Shown here: positions 27,849 through 37,188 of the stretch, piece after piece
Numbering within the stretch: position 1 is the stretch's first letter
Layout: the number at the start of each line of letters is the position of its first letter
From: Ignavibacteriales bacterium
Lineage (GTDB): Bacteria; Bacteroidota; Ignavibacteria; Ignavibacteriales; SURF-24
Assembly (NCBI GenBank): GCA_026390815.1
Contig: JAPLFH010000013.1
Span: 1 to 60,177, forward strand
DNA: 60,177 nt
Direction: 5' to 3'
Program-made: the position numbers and the translations under genes
The notes under the pieces: generated by a model
Database searches by the model: none
What the model saw: only the letters and a program-made list of their open reading frames with translations
What the model was told of the DNA's origin: nothing

Positions 27849-29456
27849 ATGAAATCAAAGAACACGATTTCAATAATTGATGATGCATCATTAATACTAA
27901 ACTCAAAGGCAACAATTGATTCCCTTTTCGATCAGGAAAACACATTTAAAAAACTTATCGAATTCTATCCGGACATTCTGATTGTACAAAAGGAAGGAAT
28001 GATTGTATATATTAATCCTGCAGGGGCAAAATTACTTGGTGGGGATCCGGAAAATTTTATTGGACAATTTTTTATAGATTTTGTACATCCTGATTTCAAA
28101 GAAGAAGTTAAATTGCGCTATAATAAATTTTTATCAAACAGAAATCAAAATAGACTGTTTGAAAAAAAATTACTACGTCTTGATAACACTGCAATTTTTG
28201 TAGAGACGGCTTCCAGGCAAATTAAATTACTTGGAGAAAAAGTAATCTTGGTTGTTGCAAGAGATATTTCTAATAGAAAAATTATCGAACAACATTTAAA
28301 AGAAAGTGAAGAAAGATTTCGAACATTATCAGAAAACTCCTACGATTTGATTTGTGAAATAAATGCGAATTCTAAGTTTATTTATCTAAGTCCAAATCTA
28401 AAAGAAATCCTGGGATATGATCCAAGCGAACTCTTACAAAAAAGTATTTTCAGTTATATTCATCCCCATGATTGGCCGGGTGTGCTTGATGAATTAAAGA
28501 AAGGTTATGGAAGTGTTATACTCCGATATATGCATAAGAACGGTGAGTGGCGCTGGTTTGAAAGTGCAGGAAGAAAATATACCACGGTTAAAGGAGAAGT
28601 AAGAGGGGTAATTGTTTCAAGAGATATTACTGAACGAAAATTGCTTGAACAAAAATTAATACAAACAGAAAAATTGATGGCAATTGGTGAGATGTCTGCG
28701 ATGATTGCGCATGAATTCAGGAATGCGTTAACATCGGTAAAAATGATTCTTCAATTAACAATCGAATCTGAAAATTTAACTTCGACAGAAAAAAAATCTT
28801 TTGATGTTGCAATTAATTCAATTTTTCATATGGAGTCAGTAGTTCAGCAATTGCTGCATTTTTCACTTCCCACTTCAACTGAAATGAAACTTGAAAACTT
28901 GAATTCAGTTTTAAATGATTGTCTTCCATTTATTAAAATGCAGGCTAATAAAAAGAATATTAAAGTCATCAAAAAGTTTGATGCATCCATTCCTTTAGTG
29001 CTAATAAATAATGGCACTATGAAGGAATCCATAATTAACTTACTACTTAATGCCACTCAATCATTTGATAATTTCTCTTCAAGAATTTCGAGAAAAATAA
29101 GTATTACTTCTAAAAGGATTTTTTTGGATGAAACTATTAGAGATATTGACTATACCTTCAAATTTGAAAAATCTTTAATGAAACATGAAAGTAATACCGA
29201 CATTGAGATTGTTATGGAAAAAGGAAATGAATGTGCATTGATTGAAATTAAAGATAATGGTTGTGGGATTGAAAAATATTATCTTTCAAGAATATTTGAA
29301 CCATTTTTTACAACTAAGGAAAAAGGATCTGGATTAGGACTTTCAATTGTTAAAAGAACCATAAACGGTAATAATGGTATAATTAAAGTTGAAACCCGTA
29401 AATTGAAAGGAACTACTTTTAAAATTTATCTTCCGATATTGCGTCGAGGAAAATGA
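27849..29456 (+). CDS. PAS-PAS sensor histidine kinase (NtrB-like)
   Basis: I start at the ATG at 27849; the frame could extend two codons to a TTG. No transmembrane segment is seen, so it is probably cytoplasmic. Two PAS domains (~30-145 and ~155-275, the second ending RDITERK) precede a HisKA domain with His288 in IAHEFRNALTSV. An HATPase_c follows, with NATQSF, DNGCGIEKYY and GSGLGLSIVK. HEFRN-type kinases commonly phosphorylate NtrC-class activators, and the next gene encodes one with a 4-nt ATGA overlap, so the pair is almost certainly cognate. Confidence 0.92.
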   Translation: MKSKNTISIIDDASLILNSKATIDSLFDQENTFKKLIEFYPDILIVQKEGMIVYINPAGAKLLGGDPENFIGQFFIDFVHPDFKEEVKLRYNKFLSNRNQNRLFEKKLLRLDNTAIFVETASRQIKLLGEKVILVVARDISNRKIIEQHLKESEERFRTLSENSYDLICEINANSKFIYLSPNLKEILGYDPSELLQKSIFSYIHPHDWPGVLDELKKGYGSVILRYMHKNGEWRWFESAGRKYTTVKGEVRGVIVSRDITERKLLEQKLIQTEKLMAIGEMSAMIAHEFRNALTSVKMILQLTIESENLTSTEKKSFDVAINSIFHMESVVQQLLHFSLPTSTEMKLENLNSVLNDCLPFIKMQANKKNIKVIKKFDASIPLVLINNGTMKESIINLLLNATQSFDNFSSRISRKISITSKRIFLDETIRDIDYTFKFEKSLMKHESNTDIEIVMEKGNECALIEIKDNGCGIEKYYLSRIFEPFFTTKEKGSGLGLSIVKRTINGNNGIIKVETRKLKGTTFKIYLPILRRGK

Positions 29457-30856
29457 GAAATAAAGCAACAATATTAATCGCTGATGATGATGAAAAAATT
29501 TTATATGCTTTCAGAGAATTGCTTAAGAAAGATGGACACAAAAGTTTAACAGCAAAAAATGGAGTGGAAGTACTTGAAAAGTTTTATGCAAAAAAACCAG
29601 ATGTTATTTTTCTTGATATTAAAATGCCATTAACTGATGGTCTGGAAATTCTTACAGAAATTAAAAAGGATAATCCCCATGTTCCAGTAATTGTTATTAC
29701 TGGTTTCGGTACAATGCAAACTGCTGTAAAAGCAATACAGTTGGGCGCTTTCGATTACTTAACTAAACCTCTCGATTTATCAAAAGTTAGGGATACCATC
29801 CGGAAAGCTTTATTTACTTTAAAAGAATACAAATCAGTTTTTGTGGATCAGACAATTTACAATGCTGACATTGTTGAAAAGTACGATCTGATTGGCAATA
29901 GTATTCGAATGCAGGAAGTTTTTAAGTTGATTGGCTCCATTTCTACTACAACAAACACAACACCTGTTTTAATTGTTGGAGAAAGTGGAACCGGGAAGGA
30001 ATTAGTTGCCAGGGCTATTCATAATAATAGTGCCAATTCCACAGAACCATTTATAGCTATAAATTGTACAGCATTTCCGGAAACTTTATTGGAATCGGAA
30101 TTATTAGGATTTGAAAAAGGATCATTTACCGGGGCTTCTGACCGTAAATACGGAAAATTTGAATTGGCAGGAAGCGGAACAATTTTTCTTGATGAAATTG
30201 GAACACTCTCACTTAACTTGCAGCAAAAACTTTTAAGAATAATACAATCCCGCGAGTTTGAAAGAATTGGCGGCAACCTTGTGTTACCAATAAAAGCACG
30301 ATTTATTGCGGCTACTAATATTGATATTGTAAATGAAGTTAGAAATGGCAGATTTAGGGAGGACTTATTCTATCGGCTTAATGTTGCCTCTGTTTATTTA
30401 ACTCCACTTCGCCATAGAAAGGAAGATATACTGCAATTAGCAAACTATTTCCTTGCAAAATATAATTATAGTTTAAATAAATCCATTAGAGGATTTTCTG
30501 ATGAAACAATCAGAGTGCTTTCAGAGTATCCTTTCCCAGGGAATGTTAGAGAACTTGAGAATATTATAGAAAGAGCCGTTATGCTTTCTAAGGGGGACGT
30601 AATCCTTGCTGATTCGCTTAAGGAATATTTATACCCTGTAAATAAATCCAAGGATTCTATTCCAATTACTGATGAGAACTTTTCGGAATCCAGAACTTAT
30701 GTTCTGGAATTATTTGAGATAGAATTCTTAAACAATCTTTTATCAAAGTATCGTGGCAATGTTTCACTTTCAGCAAAAGCATCCAAAATGACAAGACAGA
30801 ACTTTCAACGATTGATGAAAAAACATAACATTACTTCTAAAACTTTTAAGCAATAA
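29453..30856 (+). CDS. NtrC-family sigma-54-dependent response regulator
   Basis: A receiver domain with Asp55 in VIFLDIKMPL, an AAA+ domain with Walker A GESGTGKELVAR, and GTIFLDEIGTLSLNLQQKLLR are followed by a C-terminal Fis-type helix-turn-helix (SLSAKASKMTRQNFQRLMKKH). The sigma-54-contacting loop reads GSFTGA instead of GAFTGA, a conservative variant that keeps the key Phe and Thr. It should activate sigma-54 promoters when phosphorylated by the overlapping PAS kinase. Confidence 0.94.
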   Translation: MRNKATILIADDDEKILYAFRELLKKDGHKSLTAKNGVEVLEKFYAKKPDVIFLDIKMPLTDGLEILTEIKKDNPHVPVIVITGFGTMQTAVKAIQLGAFDYLTKPLDLSKVRDTIRKALFTLKEYKSVFVDQTIYNADIVEKYDLIGNSIRMQEVFKLIGSISTTTNTTPVLIVGESGTGKELVARAIHNNSANSTEPFIAINCTAFPETLLESELLGFEKGSFTGASDRKYGKFELAGSGTIFLDEIGTLSLNLQQKLLRIIQSREFERIGGNLVLPIKARFIAATNIDIVNEVRNGRFREDLFYRLNVASVYLTPLRHRKEDILQLANYFLAKYNYSLNKSIRGFSDETIRVLSEYPFPGNVRELENIIERAVMLSKGDVILADSLKEYLYPVNKSKDSIPITDENFSESRTYVLELFEIEFLNNLLSKYRGNVSLSAKASKMTRQNFQRLMKKHNITSKTFKQ

Positions 30857-31012
30857 ATTTCTACTTTGTCACTTTTCGCTTGACAAAATGTAAACCGAAT
30901 TATTGCACTTTAAATATTCCAAAAACCAGAAACCTTTCTTTCGGTTATTTTTATAATAATAACTCGTGGCATAATTTTGCATAGTATAAAGTAAAAATAG
31001 AAAGGTTATAAA

Positions 31013-31459
31013 ATGGCAGACCGCAATAATATTCAAGAAGAAATTCTTCCCGTTGAATTATCTGAAATTGAAATTTTAAATGAAAAACCAACAGTTTTAG
31101 TTATTGATGACGATACAAAAATTCTTGAGGCTTTCAGAATGCTTATGGAATCTGAAAATTGTAATATGATTGCGGCTACCGATGTAATAGAAGCTTTAAA
31201 AAAAATCGATGGTAAACACATTGATTTAATCATCACTGATTTTATGCTTAAAACAAAATCAAGTGTTGAGATTTTTTCTTTAGTAAAGAAAACGCACCCA
31301 AAAGTTCCGATAGTTGTTATGACTGGATACCCGGAATTAATAAGTGAAAAAGATGTACATATGTTTGGAGGGAATTTTTTCTTAACCAAACCCCTGGAAC
31401 TTGGAAAACTTAGAAAAGTAATCAGAAATTACTGTAGTCCATTAAAAATTGGTCGGTAG
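31013..31459 (+). CDS. Single-domain response regulator
   Basis: A ~27-residue acidic N-terminal extension precedes a receiver domain with DDD (residues 32-34), phospho-acceptor Asp76 in LIITDFMLK, VMTGYP and the conserved Lys in FLTKPLELGKL. No output domain follows. It lies 156 bp after the NtrC-type gene on the same strand. Possible roles are a phosphate sink or a protein-interaction regulator in the same circuit. Confidence 0.88.
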   Translation: MADRNNIQEEILPVELSEIEILNEKPTVLVIDDDTKILEAFRMLMESENCNMIAATDVIEALKKIDGKHIDLIITDFMLKTKSSVEIFSLVKKTHPKVPIVVMTGYPELISEKDVHMFGGNFFLTKPLELGKLRKVIRNYCSPLKIGR

Positions 31460-31538
31460 TTAAAAATTTGAAATAAATTCTCGACTATTAATTGTGAATC
31501 TGATCCTTTTAAATTGCTCCATTTTAAGGAGGTATATT

Positions 31539-32228
31539 ATGGAAAAAGATATTGAGCACAAATTAGAAATGATAAAAGCAGTTCAATTTACACTGTTAAC
31601 CAATAGTGATATCACATCTTCTAACTCAAAACTTATTGAAACTGTGAACACTTTAAATGATTACATTCAGAAATTGGGGAGTGTCAATAAGGTTCAACAA
31701 TCAAATAAAAGCTTTGATAATTCAGAAGGATATACAATTGAAGAACAGTTTTCCAGGATATTTCTTAGGATTGTTTATGCTCTAAATAGCTTTGCATCGA
31801 TGGTTGAAAATGTTGAATTAATGACAGAAACTTCAACATTAAAATATCATTTAAATAAAATTAAAGGGGATGATCTGCTTGAAAAAGGTAAACTGATGCT
31901 TAACTATGCAATAAGTAATTTCCCTTCCCTGGAACATTTTGGAATTACTGAAAGACTGCTTACAGATTTTGAATCTACATTAAGAAATTTCAGCGAATCT
32001 TTATCAGGTGATATTAGTTCTTTTAATCCGGAATTGGAAGATGAAAACGAAGATTTTAATATTGATGAAGTAATAGATTTTATTGAAAATACTGTAGATA
32101 ATCAAGTTAAATCAATCAGAGGCACTTTTCCTAAATTCTATAATGAATATCAAACTTCCAGGATGAATAACAAATTAGCGAGTCAATTGAAGAATGCTGA
32201 GCAGTCTTCGTTTAAATATTATTATTAA
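31539..32228 (+). CDS. Unrecognised acidic helical protein
   Basis: I start at the ATG at 31539, which has a textbook AAGGAGG ribosome-binding site; the frame is open 15 codons further upstream. The 229-residue product has no signal peptide or membrane segment. It looks largely helical with an acidic stretch near residue 165 (PELEDENEDFNIDEVIDF) and ends in FKYYY. I do not recognise the family. Position directly after a single-domain receiver, and before a bidirectional terminator, suggests it belongs to the signalling unit, perhaps as an interaction partner. Confidence 0.75.
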   Translation: MEKDIEHKLEMIKAVQFTLLTNSDITSSNSKLIETVNTLNDYIQKLGSVNKVQQSNKSFDNSEGYTIEEQFSRIFLRIVYALNSFASMVENVELMTETSTLKYHLNKIKGDDLLEKGKLMLNYAISNFPSLEHFGITERLLTDFESTLRNFSESLSGDISSFNPELEDENEDFNIDEVIDFIENTVDNQVKSIRGTFPKFYNEYQTSRMNNKLASQLKNAEQSSFKYYY

Positions 32229-32265
32229 CTTAACACAAAGTTTTTCTAAACATAATTCAGTAATT

Positions 32266-32297
32266 AAAAAAAGGTCAGAATTAATTCTGACCTTTTT
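32266..32297. terminator. Bidirectional intrinsic terminator
   Basis: A self-complementary stretch, AAAAAGGTCAGAATT followed by AATTCTGACCTTTTT, lies between convergent genes. The A run on one side and T run on the other allow function in both directions. Confidence 0.85.
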
Positions 32298-32322
32298 ATT
32301 TTAATTTGTAATAAGATGTAAA

Positions 32323-33882
32323 TTATATATCGAACTTAATTCCTTGTGCAAGAGGTAAATCAGTTCCATAATTAATCGTGTTTGTTTGCCGGCGCATATA
32401 AGCCTTCCAGGCATCAGAACCAGATTCTCGACCACCTCCAGTTTCTTTTTCGCCACCAAATGCACCACCAATTTCTGCACCGGATGTACCAATATTTACA
32501 TTAGCTATTCCGCAATCAGAACCTTCACAGGATAAATATTTTTCTGCTTCTCTTAAATTAAGTGTAAAAATTGCGGAAGATAATCCCTGAACAACATTAT
32601 TCTGAATTTCAATAGCTTTAGTAACATCTCCCTTGTATTTTATTAAATAAAGGATTGGAGCAAAAGTTTCTTCCTGTACGATTGCAAAATGGTTTTCTGC
32701 TTCCACAATTGCAGGTTTAACATAACAGCCGGAACCATATCCTTCACCATTAATTATTTCACCACCACAAACAATATTTCCACCTTGTTTTTTTGCCATT
32801 TCAAGTGCAGTGGAAAACATAGATACAGCTTCCTTGTCAATCAATGGTCCAACGTGATTCTTTTCATCAAGCGGGGTTCCGATTTTCAATCCACCATATG
32901 CTTTAACTAAAGATTCTTTTACTTTTTCATAAATAGATTCATGAACAATCAATCTTCTTGTTGTTGTGCATCGTTGTCCTGCAGTACCAACTGCACCAAA
33001 AACAATTGCAGGTATAGCCATCTTCAAATCAGTAAATTCAGTTAAGATAATTGCGTTGTTACCACCCAATTCCATAATAGTTTTTCCAAATCGTCTTGCA
33101 ACAACTTCGTTTGCGTGTCTGCCAACAGAGGTTGAACCTGTTAGAGAAACTAACGGAATTCTTTTATCAGAAAGCATTCTCTCACCAACTGTAGAACCTT
33201 TTCCAATCACAAGATTGAAAACTCCTTCAGGCAAATTATTTTCTTTAAGCACTTCCGCAATAATTTTTTGTGTAGCAATTGCTGTTAAAGGAGTTTTAGA
33301 TGAAGGTTTCCATAAACTTACATCTCCGCAAACCGCAGCAAGCATTGCATTCCAAGCCCACACTGCAACTGGAAAATTAAAAGCAGAGATAATCAATACA
33401 ACACCAAGTGGATGATACTGATCATACATTCTATGGTTGGGTCGTTCGGAATGCATTGTAAATCCATAAAGCTGCCGAGATTGCCCGACTGCAAAATCGC
33501 AAATATCAATCATCTCCTGAACTTCCCCTAAACCTTCCTGAAGTGACTTTCCCATTTCATAAGAAACAAGCTGTCCGAGTGGATTTTTATACTGACGAAG
33601 TCTATCGCCAATCTGTCTTACAATTTCTCCGCGTTTAGGGGCAGGAAATTTCCGCCAGACTTTAAATGCTTCTTCAGCTTTTGTCATAATTACTTCATAA
33701 TCTGCTTCAGATGCCTGAAAAACTGAAGAAATAAACTCTCCGTTTGCAGGAGAATAAATTTTTAATTCTTTTTCAGTCTTCGATTCATTCCATAATTGAC
33801 CGCTTGATGAACCATAATTTTTATCTTCAATTCCTAAGACTTTAAGGAAATCGAGATTGAGTTCTAATTCTTTTGCTGCCAT
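32323..33882 (-). CDS. Aldehyde dehydrogenase, ALDH7 type (alpha-aminoadipic semialdehyde dehydrogenase)
   Basis: An NAD(P)-dependent dehydrogenase of 519 residues. The catalytic Cys lies in GTAGQRCTTTRRL and the general-base Glu in IMELGGNNAII; the NNAII form is typical of ALDH7/antiquitin. SLTGSTSVGRH and QEETFAPILY are also present. ALDH7 members oxidise alpha-aminoadipic semialdehyde/piperideine-6-carboxylate to alpha-aminoadipate, the third step of saccharopine lysine degradation. The divergent neighbours encode the first two steps, which strongly supports this substrate. A GAAGGA site precedes the ATG. Confidence 0.88.
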   Translation of the reverse strand: MAAKELELNLDFLKVLGIEDKNYGSSSGQLWNESKTEKELKIYSPANGEFISSVFQASEADYEVIMTKAEEAFKVWRKFPAPKRGEIVRQIGDRLRQYKNPLGQLVSYEMGKSLQEGLGEVQEMIDICDFAVGQSRQLYGFTMHSERPNHRMYDQYHPLGVVLIISAFNFPVAVWAWNAMLAAVCGDVSLWKPSSKTPLTAIATQKIIAEVLKENNLPEGVFNLVIGKGSTVGERMLSDKRIPLVSLTGSTSVGRHANEVVARRFGKTIMELGGNNAIILTEFTDLKMAIPAIVFGAVGTAGQRCTTTRRLIVHESIYEKVKESLVKAYGGLKIGTPLDEKNHVGPLIDKEAVSMFSTALEMAKKQGGNIVCGGEIINGEGYGSGCYVKPAIVEAENHFAIVQEETFAPILYLIKYKGDVTKAIEIQNNVVQGLSSAIFTLNLREAEKYLSCEGSDCGIANVNIGTSGAEIGGAFGGEKETGGGRESGSDAWKAYMRRQTNTINYGTDLPLAQGIKFDI

Positions 33883-34247
33883 AAGGATTCCTTCAATTTT
33901 ATTAAAAAACCATTTTTATTTTAGTTTTATCAAATACTGTTTAAAAAAATTGCTTTAATTTTTGGTCATCAAGTTAAGTTTTTCTTCAATTACAAACAAA
34001 TGCAATTGAAAGTGCCAAATAAAATTTCTAATTTAACAGTAGAAATAAAACAGCCACTTATGAAAATGTGCCATACAAGATTTATAAATTTCTACAATAC
34101 TACAGGTTTCAAATCCCTTAGAAGCTATTTCATCTCCAATTGGGAAAATGTATTCTAATCTAACATTATTTTTCCTTATACAATTCTAAAAGTAATATCG
34201 ATTTTATAAATAATTGATTTTTAAACTTTCTAAACCAGAAGAGAATT
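33883..34247. other. Divergent intergenic region of the lysine-degradation genes
   Basis: About 365 bp of AT-rich sequence separates the ALDH7-type gene from the LKR gene and should carry both promoters. I find no ORF, no transcription-factor operator that I can name, and no recognisable lysine-riboswitch core. Confidence 0.4.
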
Positions 34248-35567
34248 ATGGTAATAGGTATTAGAAGAGAAGACAAAAATGAGTGGGAAAGAAGAGTTCC
34301 ACTTGTTCCCAAGGATTTAAAAGAATTAAAAGAAAAGTATGGTATTGAAACAGTTGTTCAATCATCTCCAATTAGGTTTTTTAACGATGACGATTTCAAA
34401 AATGAAGGAATTTCAATAGATGAAGATATAAGTATTGCTGACACAGTATTTTCGGTTAAAGAAATACCACTTCATTATTTTCAGAAAGGCAAAACGTACG
34501 TTTTCTTTGCTCATGTAATTAAAGGACAGCAGTATAATATGCCAATGTTGAGAAGAATGATGGATTTGGAATGCAGCCTTATTGATTATGAAAGAATAGT
34601 AAATGAAAAGAACCAAAGATTAATTTTCTTTGGAAAATACGCTGGTAATGCCGGAATGATTGAAACACTTCACCTTCTTGGTCAAAAACTAAAACTTGAA
34701 GGATATAAAACTCCATTTGAAAATATTAAGCAGCCTTATCAATATGCTTCTCTTGAAGAAGCTAAAGAAGATTTGAGGAAGATTAGTGAAATAATAAAAT
34801 CAGAAGGTTTACCCTCAAAAATAACTCCAATCATTATTGGATTTGCCGGGTATGGCAATGTTTCTAAGGGTGCACAGGAAATTTTTGATATTCTTCCTAA
34901 TAAAATTATTCCTGCAGATATGCTAACAAGATTGCACGATAGTCTTACACTTGATTCTTCGAATCTTTATAAAGTTGTTTTTAAAGAAGAAGATATGGTG
35001 GAACGAAAAGATAAGCAGCCATTTGAAAGACAAGAATATTTTGAGTATCCAGAACGGTTCGAATCAATTTTTGAAAAATATATTCCATTCTTAAGTGTTC
35101 TTATTAACTGTATTTTCTGGACAGAAAAATATCCTAAATTTGTAACTAAAAGTTTTCTGCAGAATGATTACGTAAAACAATCCAGACAAAAGCTAAAAAT
35201 AATTGGTGATATTAGCTGCGATATAAACGGCTCGATAGAAATTACTTACAAAGCTACTAAACCCGATAATCCAGCTTTCACTTATAATTTTAAAGATGAT
35301 TCATTCAAAGACGGAGTGCATAACAAAGGTGGAATTACTGTTATGGCAGTAGATAATTTACCCTGCGAATTTCCGGGTGAAGCTTCAATTGCATTCTCAT
35401 CGGTTCTAAAAGAATTTGCCCATCAAATTGCCAAAGCAGATTTTCATAATGATTTTGATGAATTAGAATTACCTGAACCAATCAAAAGAGCATTGGTTCT
35501 TCATAAAGGAAAATTAACCAAAGATTATCAGTATTTAAGTTCATTCTTAAATAAGGAGGAAAAATGA
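34248..35567 (+). CDS. Lysine-ketoglutarate reductase (saccharopine dehydrogenase, lysine-forming; AASS N-terminal half)
   Basis: The protein resembles the N-terminal half of eukaryotic AASS. Landmarks are IGIRREDKNEWERRVPLVP at the start, KTYVFFAHVIKGQQYNMPML, LIDYERIV, FGKYAGNAGMIETLHLLG, IGFAGYGNVSKGAQEIFD and a late GDISCDINGSIE ... AVDNLPCEFPGEAS. It would condense lysine with 2-oxoglutarate to saccharopine. The stop overlaps the start of the saccharopine dehydrogenase gene (ATGA), so the two halves of AASS are separate but coupled proteins here. Confidence 0.88.
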   Translation: MVIGIRREDKNEWERRVPLVPKDLKELKEKYGIETVVQSSPIRFFNDDDFKNEGISIDEDISIADTVFSVKEIPLHYFQKGKTYVFFAHVIKGQQYNMPMLRRMMDLECSLIDYERIVNEKNQRLIFFGKYAGNAGMIETLHLLGQKLKLEGYKTPFENIKQPYQYASLEEAKEDLRKISEIIKSEGLPSKITPIIIGFAGYGNVSKGAQEIFDILPNKIIPADMLTRLHDSLTLDSSNLYKVVFKEEDMVERKDKQPFERQEYFEYPERFESIFEKYIPFLSVLINCIFWTEKYPKFVTKSFLQNDYVKQSRQKLKIIGDISCDINGSIEITYKATKPDNPAFTYNFKDDSFKDGVHNKGGITVMAVDNLPCEFPGEASIAFSSVLKEFAHQIAKADFHNDFDELELPEPIKRALVLHKGKLTKDYQYLSSFLNKEEK

Positions 35568-36886
35568 AAAAGGTACTTGTACTCGGTGCTGGCTTGGTTA
35601 GCAAACCAGGTGTTCAGTATTTATTAAAACAAAAAGATATTGAAGTTACTGTGGCTTCCAGAACTGTTAGTAAAGCAGAAAAATTAATAAAAGGATTTCC
35701 AAACGGAAAAGCTGTTGAAGTAAATGTGGAAAACCAAGATGACTTAGCAAAGGTAGTTAAAGACTGTGACATAGCTATAAGTCTGTTACCATGGATTCAT
35801 CATTTAAAAGTTGCTGACTTTTGTATTGAATACGGTAAACATATGGTAACTACTTCCTATGTAAGCGAAGGAATGAAAAAGTTGGATGAACCGGCTAAAC
35901 AAAAAGGATTATTGTTCTTAAACGAACTTGGCGTTGATCCAGGAATTGATCATATGTCGGCAATGAAAATTATTGATGAAGTATATGCTGAAGGTGGAAA
36001 AGTGCTCCACTTCTATTCATATTGTGGTGGTTTGCCCGCACCGGAGAATAATGATAATCCATTTGGTTATAAATTTTCCTGGAGTCCAAGAGGTGTGGTT
36101 CTTGCTTCCCGCAACTCATCTAAGTTTTTGGAGAATGGTGAAATTGTTAATATCGAAGGGAAAAATTTATTTCTGAACTTTAAGGTTGAAGAGATTGAAG
36201 GACTTGGAAAATTTGAAGTTTATCCAAATAGAGATTCTACCCCATACAAAGAAATCTATGGTTTGAAAGATGCACTTACTGTTAAACGAGGTACTTACAG
36301 AAACATTGGATGGTGCGAAACATTTAAGAAGATTGTGGATTTAGATTTAGTAGATGAAACTCCACGCGAGGAATTAAAAGATGTAACCTTCAAACAAATG
36401 ATGGCTAAAATTGTTGGCTGTAAAGAAACAGATGATGTAAAAGCTAAGGTGGCAGAAAAAATTAATTTGCCTGTTGATCATCATGTTCTTGGCAGGCTGG
36501 AATGGCTTGGTTTATTCTCTGATGATAAAGTTTCTAAAATAAATAACAGGTTAGATATACTCAGTGATCGACTCCAGGAAAAACTTGTTTTTAAGGAAGG
36601 TGAGAAAGATTTGTTAATTCTGCGTCATCGTTTTATTGTTGAAAACAAAGATAAAACAAAAGATATGATCACTTCCACATTAATTGATTTCGGAATTCCT
36701 TTCGGTGATTCATCTATGGCAAGAACAGTTAGCTTGCCAATGGCTATTGGAACAAAGCTTCTTGCGGAAGGCAAAATTAAAGCAAGTGGAGTTCATATTC
36801 CTAATACTAAAGATCTGTACGAACCAATCCTGACTGAATTGGAAACATTGAACATTAAAATGGATGAAAAACGGTGGAGAATCTAA
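35564..36886 (+). CDS. Saccharopine dehydrogenase (glutamate-forming; AASS C-terminal half)
   Basis: An N-terminal Rossmann fold (VLVLGAGLVSKPGVQYL, then VTVASRTVSKAE) is followed by the family blocks LPWIHHLKVADFCIEYGKHMVTTSY, ELGVDPGIDHMSAMKIID, YCGGLPAPENNDNPFGYKFSWSP and a C-terminal VSLPMAIGTKLLAEGKI. This is the Lys9/AASS-C type, splitting saccharopine into glutamate and alpha-aminoadipic semialdehyde. An AAGGAGG site lies inside the end of the LKR gene. Confidence 0.9.
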   Translation: MKKVLVLGAGLVSKPGVQYLLKQKDIEVTVASRTVSKAEKLIKGFPNGKAVEVNVENQDDLAKVVKDCDIAISLLPWIHHLKVADFCIEYGKHMVTTSYVSEGMKKLDEPAKQKGLLFLNELGVDPGIDHMSAMKIIDEVYAEGGKVLHFYSYCGGLPAPENNDNPFGYKFSWSPRGVVLASRNSSKFLENGEIVNIEGKNLFLNFKVEEIEGLGKFEVYPNRDSTPYKEIYGLKDALTVKRGTYRNIGWCETFKKIVDLDLVDETPREELKDVTFKQMMAKIVGCKETDDVKAKVAEKINLPVDHHVLGRLEWLGLFSDDKVSKINNRLDILSDRLQEKLVFKEGEKDLLILRHRFIVENKDKTKDMITSTLIDFGIPFGDSSMARTVSLPMAIGTKLLAEGKIKASGVHIPNTKDLYEPILTELETLNIKMDEKRWRI

Positions 36887-36994
36887 CAATTTCGGATTGC
36901 TGATTTTTGATCATGGAATTTAAAAAGTATTGTAATTCATAATTCATTTTTTTTATATTTGAATTGTCTTTTTTCACAAATTAAACTACTTGCT

Positions 36995-37024
36995 TGATGC
37001 GGCTCCACAGTGGAGCCGTCATCA
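36995..37024. repeat. Hairpin repeat with perfect GGCTCCAC dyad
   Basis: CGGCTCCAC and GTGGAGCCG flank a single A (37000-37018). The dyad extends outward through TGATG/CATCA with a one-base bulge. There is no T run, so it is not a classic terminator. It lies 110 bp after the saccharopine dehydrogenase gene and looks like a small interspersed palindromic element, though it could stabilise the 3' end of that transcript. Confidence 0.6.
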
Positions 37025-37032
37025 TTTTAAAA

Positions 37033-37072
37033 CAGCCTACCCCTTAATCCCCTTCCTAAGGAAGGGGAAAGG
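37033..37072 (-). repeat. Interspersed palindromic repeat, copy 1
   Basis: A 40-bp unit whose core CCCCTTCCT-A-AGGAAGGGG is a perfect 9-bp hairpin. Read on the minus strand it matches copy 2 (37224-37263) at 29 of the last 36 positions. It is intergenic. Confidence 0.75.
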
Positions 37073-37188
37073 AAATCTCAATCAACAAATTTGGAAACAG
37101 AGATATTTTATTTTTTTATTCGTTGATATTAAAGAGTTTTTATAAGTTTAGGATATAAATTGTTTTTAATTCAATTTAAGAATTGCAT

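Noticed and set aside
30967-30981. Sigma-54-like element TGGCAT...TTGCA upstream of the single-domain receiver gene
   Set aside because: The GG-to-GC spacing is 9 nt rather than the strictly required 10, so I do not call a sigma-54 promoter despite the neighbouring NtrC-type activator.
33883-34247. Lysine riboswitch upstream of the lysine-degradation genes
   Set aside because: No recognisable lysine-riboswitch core or terminator hairpin in the interval.
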